NCBI GenBank assembly: GCA_946480055.1 | Contig: CAMLID010000078.1 | Location: 1 to 14,766, forward strand | Direction of reading: 5' to 3' | Source: an uncultured Lysobacter sp. | GTDB lineage: Bacteria; Pseudomonadota; Gammaproteobacteria; Xanthomonadales; Xanthomonadaceae | Length of the DNA stretch: 14,766 nt | In this document: one piece after another, positions 8,991 to 14,766 of the stretch | Position numbering within the stretch: position 1 is the first letter of the stretch | Layout of the letters: every line of letters begins with the position of its first letter | The notes under the pieces: generated by a model | What the model was told of the DNA's origin: nothing | The model's input: only the letters and a program-made list of their open reading frames with translations | The model's database searches: none | Program-made: the position numbers and the translations under genes

Positions 8991-11069
8991 TTACTTGACC
9001 GGCATGCCCGGCTGCGCGCCGCTGTCGGCGTCGAGCAGGTGCAGACCGTCGCCGTCGAAACCGGCCGACAGGATCATGCCCTCACTGAGGCCGAAGCGCA
9101 TCTTGCGCGGCGCCAGGTTGGCGATGAACACCACGTTGCGGCCGACCAGCTTTTCCGGCTCGGCGTAGGAACCGCGGATGCCGGAGAAGATCTGGCGCTT
9201 GCCCAGGTCGCCGGCGTCGAGTTCGAAACGCAGCAGCTTGTCGGAGCCCTCGACGAACTCGCAGGCCAATACCTTGCCCACGCGCAGGTCGAGCTTGGCG
9301 AAATCGTCGATGCCGATGGTCGCGGCGGCGTTGCCGGCGGCGGCCGGCGCGGGCGCAGTTGCAACGGCGGCGGTCTTGGCGACGGGAGCGGCGACAACGC
9401 TGTCGGTGTCGGTGGGCTTCAGCGATTCCTTAGAGGCTTCGATCATGGTCTCGATATGCTTGGGGTCGATACGGGTGAACAAGGGCGTGTAGCTGCGGAT
9501 GCGCTGGGCGAGCAGCGGCGCGTCCAGATCGCTCCAGATCGCGACCGGCGCGGCCAGGAAGGCTTCGGCCTGCGCCGACACGCGCGGCAACACCGGCTTG
9601 AGCGCGGCGGCGAGCACGCGGAACAGGTTCAGGCCCTGCGTGCACACCGACTGCAGTTCGGCGTCGGCGCCTTCCTGCTTGGCCAGCACCCAGGGCTTGC
9701 GCTCGTCGATGTACTTGTTGGCTTCGTCGGCCAGGGCCATGGTCAGGCGCAGCGCGGTCGCGGCTTCGTTGCGCGCGTAGGCCTGCGCGATCGGCTGCAA
9801 CTGTTCGACGAAACGCGCGTAGGTCGCCGGTTCCGGCAACGCGGCGGCGAGCTGGCCGTCGAAACGTTTCTCGATGAAGCCGGCGCAACGGCTGGCCAGG
9901 TTGACGAACTTGCCGACCAGGTCGGCGTTCACGCGGGCGACGAAGTCGGCCAGGTTGAGGTCGACGTCGTCGACGCCGCCGCCGGTCTTGGTCGCGAAGT
10001 AGTAGCGCAGCGCTTCCGGTTCCAGGCCGACGTCGAGGTAGGTGCGGGCCTGGATGAAGGTGCCGCGCGACTTCGACATCTTCTCGCCGTTGACCATCAG
10101 ATAGCCGTTGACGTGCAGCCGGGTCGGCGCGCGGAAACCGGCGCCGTGCAGCACCGCCGGCCAGAACAGGCCGTGGAAGGTGACGATGTCCTTGCCGATG
10201 AAATGGTGCAGCTCGGCCTGGCTGTCGCGGGTGAGGTAGGAGAAGAAGTCCAGACCCTCGCGCTCGCACAGGGCCTGGAAGCTGCTCAGGTAGCCGATCG
10301 GCGCGTCCAGCCACACGTACAGGTACTTGCCGGGATGGCCGGGAATCTCGAAGCCGAAGTAGGGCGCGTCGCGCGAGATGTCCCAGGCGCGCAGGCCGCC
10401 CTCGGCGTCCAGCCATTCCAGCAGCTTGGCCTTGACGCCCGGGATCGCGACATCGCCGCTCAGCCACTCGCGCAGGAAGGTCTCGAAGCCGCCGACCTCG
10501 AAGAAGAAGTGTTCGGATTCGCGCAGTTCCGGCGTCGCGCCGCTGACCACCGAACGCGGCTCCTTGAGCTCGGTCGGCGCGTAGGTCGCGCCGCAGTTCT
10601 CGCAGTTGTCGCCGTACTGGTCGGGCGTGCCGCAGTTCGGGCAGATGCCCTTGACGTAGCGGTCGGGCAGGAACATGCCCTTGACCGGGTCGTACAGCTG
10701 CGCGACCGAACGCCGCGAGATGTGGCCGTTGTTGTCGAGCTTGGCGTAGAACGCCTCGGTCAGGGCGCGGTTGCCGCCCGAATTGGTCGAGTCGTAGTGA
10801 TCGAAGGCGACGCCGAAATCGGCGAAGTCGCGCTCGTGGCTGGCCTGGATGCCGGCGATGAAGGCCTCCGGGCTGACCCCGGCCTTTTCGGCCGCCAGCA
10901 TGATCGGCGTGCCGTGGGTGTCGTCGGCGCAGACGTACCAGGCGCGGTGGCCCGACATGCGCTGCGCGCGGCACCAGATATCGGCCTGGGTGTAACCGAC
11001 CAGGTGACCCAGGTGCAGGTGCCCGTTGGCATAGGGCAGGGCGCAGGTGACGACGAACTCGCGGGACAT
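8991..11069 (-). CDS. metG: Methionyl-tRNA synthetase
   Basis: This cytosolic class I synthetase charges initiator and elongator tRNA-Met with methionine. The 692 residues include the HIGH-type motif HLGH (19-22) after ALPYANG. The connective-peptide zinc knuckle has Cys143, Cys146, Cys156 and Cys159 (CPNC and CENC). KMSKS is at 330-334, and an anticodon-binding helical domain follows. After a short Ala-rich linker comes a C-terminal EMAP/Trbp111-type tRNA-binding domain (about 585-692, [17 protein letters not shown] to PGMPVK) that usually mediates dimerisation. This is the long MetG1 form, as in E. coli. The ATG at 11069 opens directly on the conserved N-terminus, with no strong Shine-Dalgarno sequence. 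rnfB lies 34 nt downstream. No T-box or other leader structure is visible in the 218 nt upstream. Confidence 0.98.
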   Translation of the reverse strand: MSREFVVTCALPYANGHLHLGHLVGYTQADIWCRAQRMSGHRAWYVCADDTHGTPIMLAAEKAGVSPEAFIAGIQASHERDFADFGVAFDHYDSTNSGGNRALTEAFYAKLDNNGHISRRSVAQLYDPVKGMFLPDRYVKGICPNCGTPDQYGDNCENCGATYAPTELKEPRSVVSGATPELRESEHFFFEVGGFETFLREWLSGDVAIPGVKAKLLEWLDAEGGLRAWDISRDAPYFGFEIPGHPGKYLYVWLDAPIGYLSSFQALCEREGLDFFSYLTRDSQAELHHFIGKDIVTFHGLFWPAVLHGAGFRAPTRLHVNGYLMVNGEKMSKSRGTFIQARTYLDVGLEPEALRYYFATKTGGGVDDVDLNLADFVARVNADLVGKFVNLASRCAGFIEKRFDGQLAAALPEPATYARFVEQLQPIAQAYARNEAATALRLTMALADEANKYIDERKPWVLAKQEGADAELQSVCTQGLNLFRVLAAALKPVLPRVSAQAEAFLAAPVAIWSDLDAPLLAQRIRSYTPLFTRIDPKHIETMIEASKESLKPTDTDSVVAAPVAKTAAVATAPAPAAAGNAAATIGIDDFAKLDLRVGKVLACEFVEGSDKLLRFELDAGDLGKRQIFSGIRGSYAEPEKLVGRNVVFIANLAPRKMRFGLSEGMILSAGFDGDGLHLLDADSGAQPGMPVK

Positions 11070-11098
11070 GGGCGGCGCATTGCGGTGGGAGGTCGGGA

Positions 11099-11104
11099 AT
11101 TATG
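11099..11104 (-). promoter_or_regulatory. Candidate -10 element for metG
   Basis: CATAAT on the minus strand ends 29 nt before the metG ATG and matches the -10 consensus at five of six positions. That places the start point about 22 nt before the ATG. No -35 hexamer is recognisable at the usual distance, so this is tentative. Confidence 0.4.
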
Positions 11105-11146
11105 GCATGCGGCCGATGCAGGGCCGCCCCAGCCCCTCCTGCTTCC

Positions 11147-11170
11147 TGTGGGAGCGGTGGGCCACGATCG
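11147..11170. repeat. Degenerate REP-like sequence
   Basis: TGTGGGAGCGG, then TGGGCCACGATCG, resembles the dispersed REP-type sequence of pseudomonads and xanthomonads (general form TGTRGGAGCGGC, a short loop, then GCCGCGATCG). Here the inner stem has decayed, leaving only GTGG pairing with CCAC. It lies in the 218-nt gap between metG and the DUF2147 gene, apart from the terminator. It is recognised by pattern memory only; copy number is not testable here. Confidence 0.45.
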
Positions 11171-11229
11171 ATACCCGCAGCGGCCGCGTATCGCACGTAT
11201 GCCGCGTTTTGTGCCCCGTCTCGCCGCCC

Positions 11230-11261
11230 CAAACGAAACGACCCGGCCGAGGCCGGGTCGT
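11230..11261 (-). terminator. Intrinsic terminator of the DUF2147 gene
   Basis: A perfect 11-bp GC-rich stem (11238-11248 with 11251-11261) lies 26 nt after the DUF2147 stop on the minus strand and is followed by TTCGTTTGG on that strand, an interrupted T-run. It would separate DUF2147 transcription from metG. On the plus strand there is no T-run, so it should act in one direction. Confidence 0.75.
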
Positions 11262-11287
11262 CGTTATCGCAGGTGCAGCGCGGGCGC

Positions 11288-11722
11288 TTACTGGCGAACC
11301 CAGGTCTGGGTCCGGCCCAGCAGCGAGAAGCCCATGAAGCCGCGTACGTCCAGCTTCTTGCCGCCGTCGACCGGCGTGACCTTCACGGAGTAGATCTTGC
11401 CGGTGGCCGGGTCGAGGATCTTGCCGTCTTCCCAGGTATCGCCGTGCTTGCGCACGCCCCACAGGATGACCATGCCTTCGACCGGCTTGTTCTTGCGGTC
11501 GCCCGAGCACTTGTCGCAGACCGGGTTCGGGCCGCGGTCGGACTGCAGGACCTTGGTGACGCGGCCGGCGAGGCGGCCATCCTTTGCTTCGTAGATTTCG
11601 ACCACCGACTTGGGCTTCTGGGTCTTGTCGTCGATCGTGACCCAGTTGCCGACCGGCGTGTTCTGCGCGAACGCCGCCATCGGCAGCGCGAGCAGGAGCA
11701 GTGCTAACAGTTTGGTACGCAT
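11288..11722 (-). CDS. DUF2147 family secreted protein
   Basis: The 144-residue protein has a signal peptide (MRTKLLALLLLALPMAAFA, cleavage before Gln20), so it should be periplasmic or exported. The mature part follows the DUF2147 pattern: PVGNWVTIDD, VVEIYEAKDGRLAGRV, a CDKC pair (Cys69, Cys72), EGMVILWGVRK, WEDGKILDPATGKIYSVKV and a closing RGFMGFSLLGRTQTWVR. This pattern suggests a small beta-barrel fold that might bind a small ligand, but I know of no proven function. The ATG at 11722 is supported by a strong GGGAGGGG ribosome-binding site about 4 nt upstream (11726-11733) and by a TATAAA promoter element. With its own promoter and terminator it looks monocistronic. Confidence 0.88.
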   Translation of the reverse strand: MRTKLLALLLLALPMAAFAQNTPVGNWVTIDDKTQKPKSVVEIYEAKDGRLAGRVTKVLQSDRGPNPVCDKCSGDRKNKPVEGMVILWGVRKHGDTWEDGKILDPATGKIYSVKVTPVDGGKKLDVRGFMGFSLLGRTQTWVRQ

Positions 11723-11781
11723 GTTCCCCTCCCAGGGATAGGCATGGTTCGAACCGCGCGGCGTTCCCGCGGCTGACCTTC

Positions 11782-11809
11782 TTTATACCGCATCCGTCGG
11801 CGTATGGAA
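11782..11809 (-). promoter_or_regulatory. Promoter of the DUF2147 gene
   Basis: On the minus strand TATAAA (11787-11782) follows TTCCAT (11809-11804) by 16 nt. The -10 is close to consensus; the -35 is weak. The 5' leader would be about 50 nt, ending in the GGGAGGGG ribosome-binding site. The promoter lies downstream of the TonB-receptor terminator, which fits separate transcription. Confidence 0.5.
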
Positions 11810-11836
11810 CCCGGTGCGGGGCGGTGGCGGCAGGGC

Positions 11837-11867
11837 AAAAAAGAAGCCCGGCTTGCGCCGGGCTTCT
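11837..11867 (-). terminator. Intrinsic terminator of the TonB-dependent receptor gene
   Basis: A 10-bp GC-rich stem (11843-11852 with 11857-11866, loop of four) begins 22 nt after the receptor stop on the minus strand. Six consecutive T residues follow directly (11842-11837 read on the minus strand). This is a textbook Rho-independent terminator and the strongest in the window. Confidence 0.92.
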
Positions 11868-11888
11868 GGGTGACAAATCAGCTGCCGC

Positions 11889-14729
11889 TTACTTGAAGTT
11901 GTACTGGAACTCGAGGGCCACTTCGCGGCCGATCGGGCTGTACGCACGCCAGAAGTAGGGGTAGCTGTTGAAGCCGTCGTCGCGCGGATGGGTCTTGTCG
12001 AAGATGTTGTTCACGTACAGCGTGATCTTCGCGTTCTCGGTGATCTCCTTACCCACGCTGGTGTTCCAGAGGAAGTAAGGCGCGATACGGCCGGTTTCCT
12101 GCCAGTTCGGCAGGCTGCCGTAGCGCAGCATGAACACCGCCGCCTGCCAATCGTCGCGCTCCCAGGTCGCGGTCGCACGGATGCGGCTGCGGAAGTCGAA
12201 GTTGGTCAGGTCGTCGCGATAGTCCAGGATCGGATCGCCCTTGAACTGCGCGGTCTTCTGCTCCAGTGTGTGCGAATAGGCCAGCTGGAAGCGGTAGTCG
12301 CCGAGGCGGTCGGTGTCGAAGCGGTAGTCCAGGCTGGCGTCGATACCGGCCACGCGCTGAACCGCGCGGTTGATCGGGCCACGGCGGATTTCCGTGATCT
12401 GACCGTCATTCGGCGTACCCGGCGCGCTCAGGCGCGTCACACGCGAGAGCATGTCGTTACAGAAGGCCGAACCCGGAGCACCCAGGGTGAACGGGGTGCG
12501 GTTGCGGGTCAGACCCGTGACGCAGCCGGCTTCGCCGTCGAGGATGTAGGCCGAGGTGATGTCGGAGACGCCGTCCTTGATCTCGATGTTGTAGTAGTCG
12601 GCGGTGAACGACATGCCTTCGAAGATGTCCCACACCAGACCGGCGGTCCAGGACTTGCCGGTTTCCTCGGTGAGGTCGCGGGTACCCTGACGGACGCCGA
12701 AGGAGGTGTAATTCACGGTCGCGTCGCTGGCCGGGCAGTTGGCGGCGCTACGGCCGCTCTCGAGGCAGCGACGGGTATCGAAGATCGAGCTGAACGAGCC
12801 GCTGCGCTCGGCGAACACGTAGTGCATGTCCGGGGCGCGGAAGCTGGTCGAGTACGAGCCACGGAGGAGCAGGCTTTCGACCGGACGCCACTCGAGGCCG
12901 GCGTTCCAGGTCTTGGCGTCGTCCACCGAGGTGACGTCGTCGTACTTGTCGAAACGACCAGCGAAGCTGGCCTTCAACGAGTCGAAGATCGGCACAGAGA
13001 ACTCGACGCCCACCGCGTAACGGCTACGCTCGCCACCGCCGCCGGTGCCCGTCAGGTTGTACGGACGATCGGTGCCGGTGTAGTCGGGCAGGATGCGCGG
13101 ATCGGCGGTCAGGTCGTATTCCTGCTGCGAGGCTTCCAGGACCGCTGCGAAGCCCACCGGACCGGCCGGCAGGTTGAACAGGTCGCCCGACACCACGAAG
13201 TTGCCCTGGTTGACGTAGGACTCGGCGTCGGTGCGGACCGTGGTGTTCAGGGCCGCGAACTCTTCCGACGTCAGCGCACGGTAGTAGCGCGACTGGTTGA
13301 GGTTGTAGACCGGATAGGTCACGCCGCCGACGACGCGGGTGCCCAGCTGCGGGCCGAGGAACCAGTCGTTGACCGCGGAGGACAGCAGGCGCGGACGATC
13401 GACCTTGATGTCGTATTCGGCGCGCGACACCGTCAGATCCCAGTCCCACTTCTCGCCGAAGGTGCCGCGGAAGCCGAACGCGAAGTCGTACGAGCGCTCG
13501 TCGTTCTTGGCCAGCAGGTTCTTGATGCCGCCGGCTTCCTGCGGGGTGAATACGCGCTGGGCGTCGACGAGCGCGTTGAGGCCCTGGTCGAACCACAAAG
13601 CGCCGACGGTGCGGCCGCCCCAGAACTGGGTGCCGGAGCCGTACTTGGAGTCGGACTGCCAAGCCTGCAGACTGGCCCAGGCCTGGACGCCGTTGTCGAA
13701 CTGGTAGGTGCCGTAGACGTAGCCCGACAGATCGCTGTTGCCGTTGCTGATGGTCTGATAGGCGACGTCGTTGAAGCTGCCGCATGCTTGACCGAGGTTG
13801 GTGATCGCGCCCGCGGCGGAGGCCGAGCGGAAGTTCCAGCGCACCCACTCGTCGCCGAGCTGTTCGCAAGCGCCGGCCGGCGGGGCGAAGTACGAACCCG
13901 CCGTGGAGCCGGTACGGCGACGCACGCGCATGGTACCGGTCGGCTGGATGCCGACGAAGGCCGGTGCCAGCGGGTTGTCGAGCGAGGAATCCATGAAATC
14001 GCGCTGGAAACCGTACAACGGCTCGCTGTTGAAGTACTCGAACGCGTAGGTGACGCTCCAGTTGTCGCCAGTCTTGCCGCCGATCCACTGGATGTCGCCG
14101 GTGTCGCGACCGCCCTGGCTGGTGGTACCGCCACGCAGCTTGATCTGGTCGCCTTCGAAGTTGGTCTTCAGGATGACGTTGACCACGCCCGCGACCGCGT
14201 CCGAACCGTAGATCGCCGAAGCGCCGCCGGCCAGGATTTCGATGCGGTCCACGGCCGCGGCCGGGATGTTGCCGAAGTTGGCGAAGTTGCTCTGGCCGTT
14301 GTACGGCAGCGGATAGTCAGCGGCGCGACGGCCGTTGATCAGCAGCAGCGTACGGCCCGGGCCGAGGCCGCGCAGATTGATCACGCTGGCGTTCGGGGTG
14401 AAACCGCCCTGGAAGACTTCGTTCTGGGTCGAGCCCGAAGCCTGGGTCAGAGTATTGAGTGCGTCGTAGACGGTGTTGAAACCTTCGCGCTCGATCTGCG
14501 CCGAGGTGATCACCGTGACCGGCGACGGACCTTCGATCTCGGTGCGCTTGATGCGAGAGCCGGTGACCACGACGCCGTCGATATCGGTCGCCTTGGTGTT
14601 CGAAGCAGGAGCCTGCTGCGTGTTGCTGTCCTGAGCGCTCGCCGTGCCGGCGACCGAAAGGACCAGAGCGCTGATAAGCGCCGCCGTCAGCCTGCTGCGC
14701 TGCAGGCCGTTTGCGTTGCGAACTGCCAT
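11889..14729 (-). CDS. TonB-dependent outer-membrane receptor
   Basis: The 946-residue outer-membrane transporter uses energy from TonB-ExbB-ExbD to import a ligand. It starts with a signal peptide (cleavage near ASA-Q33), then a Gln/Ala/Thr-rich spacer and a TonB-box region TDIDGVVVTGSRI (48-60). The plug domain (about 65-190) shows PSPVTVITSAQIE, INLRGLGPGRTLLLINGRR and IPAAAVDRIEILAGGASAIYG followed by SDAVAGVVNVIL. The remainder is the 22-strand barrel, ending VALEFQYNFK. Three cysteine pairs (288/316, 655/665, 736/757) probably form loop disulfides. There is no FecA-like N-terminal signalling domain. The substrate is unknown: this sequence style belongs to the large, expanded receptor set of Xanthomonadales, which includes carbohydrate and peptide importers, and no adjacent transporter or hydrolase gene narrows it. 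The ATG at 14729 has GGGGGACA 4 nt upstream. It is transcribed alone as far as the window shows. Confidence 0.95.
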   Translation of the reverse strand: MAVRNANGLQRSRLTAALISALVLSVAGTASAQDSNTQQAPASNTKATDIDGVVVTGSRIKRTEIEGPSPVTVITSAQIEREGFNTVYDALNTLTQASGSTQNEVFQGGFTPNASVINLRGLGPGRTLLLINGRRAADYPLPYNGQSNFANFGNIPAAAVDRIEILAGGASAIYGSDAVAGVVNVILKTNFEGDQIKLRGGTTSQGGRDTGDIQWIGGKTGDNWSVTYAFEYFNSEPLYGFQRDFMDSSLDNPLAPAFVGIQPTGTMRVRRRTGSTAGSYFAPPAGACEQLGDEWVRWNFRSASAAGAITNLGQACGSFNDVAYQTISNGNSDLSGYVYGTYQFDNGVQAWASLQAWQSDSKYGSGTQFWGGRTVGALWFDQGLNALVDAQRVFTPQEAGGIKNLLAKNDERSYDFAFGFRGTFGEKWDWDLTVSRAEYDIKVDRPRLLSSAVNDWFLGPQLGTRVVGGVTYPVYNLNQSRYYRALTSEEFAALNTTVRTDAESYVNQGNFVVSGDLFNLPAGPVGFAAVLEASQQEYDLTADPRILPDYTGTDRPYNLTGTGGGGERSRYAVGVEFSVPIFDSLKASFAGRFDKYDDVTSVDDAKTWNAGLEWRPVESLLLRGSYSTSFRAPDMHYVFAERSGSFSSIFDTRRCLESGRSAANCPASDATVNYTSFGVRQGTRDLTEETGKSWTAGLVWDIFEGMSFTADYYNIEIKDGVSDITSAYILDGEAGCVTGLTRNRTPFTLGAPGSAFCNDMLSRVTRLSAPGTPNDGQITEIRRGPINRAVQRVAGIDASLDYRFDTDRLGDYRFQLAYSHTLEQKTAQFKGDPILDYRDDLTNFDFRSRIRATATWERDDWQAAVFMLRYGSLPNWQETGRIAPYFLWNTSVGKEITENAKITLYVNNIFDKTHPRDDGFNSYPYFWRAYSPIGREVALEFQYNFK

Positions 14730-14733
14730 TGGT

Positions 14734-14741
14734 TGTCCCCC
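14734..14741 (-). promoter_or_regulatory. Ribosome-binding site of the TonB-receptor gene
   Basis: GGGGGACA on the minus strand, 4 nt before the ATG at 14729, is the likely Shine-Dalgarno site and supports that start. The promoter lies beyond the right edge of the window or in the last 25 bases, where no clear -10 is visible. Confidence 0.55.
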
Positions 14742-14766
14742 AAATGAACTAGATGTTTTCTTGTGT

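Noticed and set aside
11070..11287. Possible T-box or other metG leader riboswitch
   Set aside because: The gap contains a terminator belonging to the DUF2147 gene, a REP-like sequence and a -10 element close to metG. No specifier loop, antiterminator pair or SAM-type structure is visible, and the predicted leader is only about 22 nt.
8955..11393. 812-codon open frame on the plus strand, opposite metG
   Set aside because: metG on the minus strand has every synthetase motif. The opposite frame is open because of high GC and codon bias, and its translation is low-complexity with no recognisable domain.
11988..14747. 919-codon open frame on the plus strand, opposite the TonB receptor
   Set aside because: It mirrors the receptor codon by codon, is rich in Val, Ala, Arg and Gly, and has no domain signature. 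The receptor's signal peptide, plug and terminator are convincing.

Overview
The window looks like chromosomal DNA from a high-GC gammaproteobacterium of the Xanthomonadaceae, most likely Lysobacter or a close relative. The basis is the strong G/C bias at third codon positions, the order queG / nnr-tsaE-amiC-mutL, an orphan rnfB behind metG, and a large TonB-dependent receptor. This placement comes from recalled gene content and protein style; no search was run.

Left part (1-8364). A truncated queG (epoxyqueuosine reductase, minus strand) diverges from a plus-strand series across only 25 bp. The series is nnr (fused NAD(P)H-hydrate epimerase/dehydratase), tsaE (tRNA t6A ATPase), amiC (septal murein amidase with AMIN domain), mutL (mismatch repair, endonuclease type), a DUF1684 lipoprotein and a TraB/GumN-family secreted protein. 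Nnr-tsaE and mutL-DUF1684-TraB are tightly spaced and probably cotranscribed. AmiC and mutL have 87 and 158 nt in front of them, and mutL has a plausible -10 element of its own.

Middle (8365-11287). A convergent junction holds a REPIN-like pair of inverted palindromic repeats. Then on the minus strand come metG (methionyl-tRNA synthetase with C-terminal tRNA-binding domain) and, 34 nt downstream of it, an RnfB-like ferredoxin lacking the membrane anchor. Upstream of metG are a -10-like element, a degenerate REP-like sequence and the terminator of the next gene.

Right part (11288-14766). Two minus-strand genes: a small secreted DUF2147 protein with its own promoter and terminator, and a 946-residue TonB-dependent outer-membrane receptor with a strong intrinsic terminator. 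No stretch over 300 bases lacks a gene.

Almost everything is core housekeeping and envelope function. I found no tRNA, rRNA, CRISPR array, transposase, phage gene or defence module, and nothing that amounts to a new multi-gene system. The points most worth a second look are the very short divergent queG/nnr promoter with apparently leaderless starts, the REPIN-like element, the orphan anchorless RnfB behind metG, and the uncharacterised envelope proteins behind mutL.
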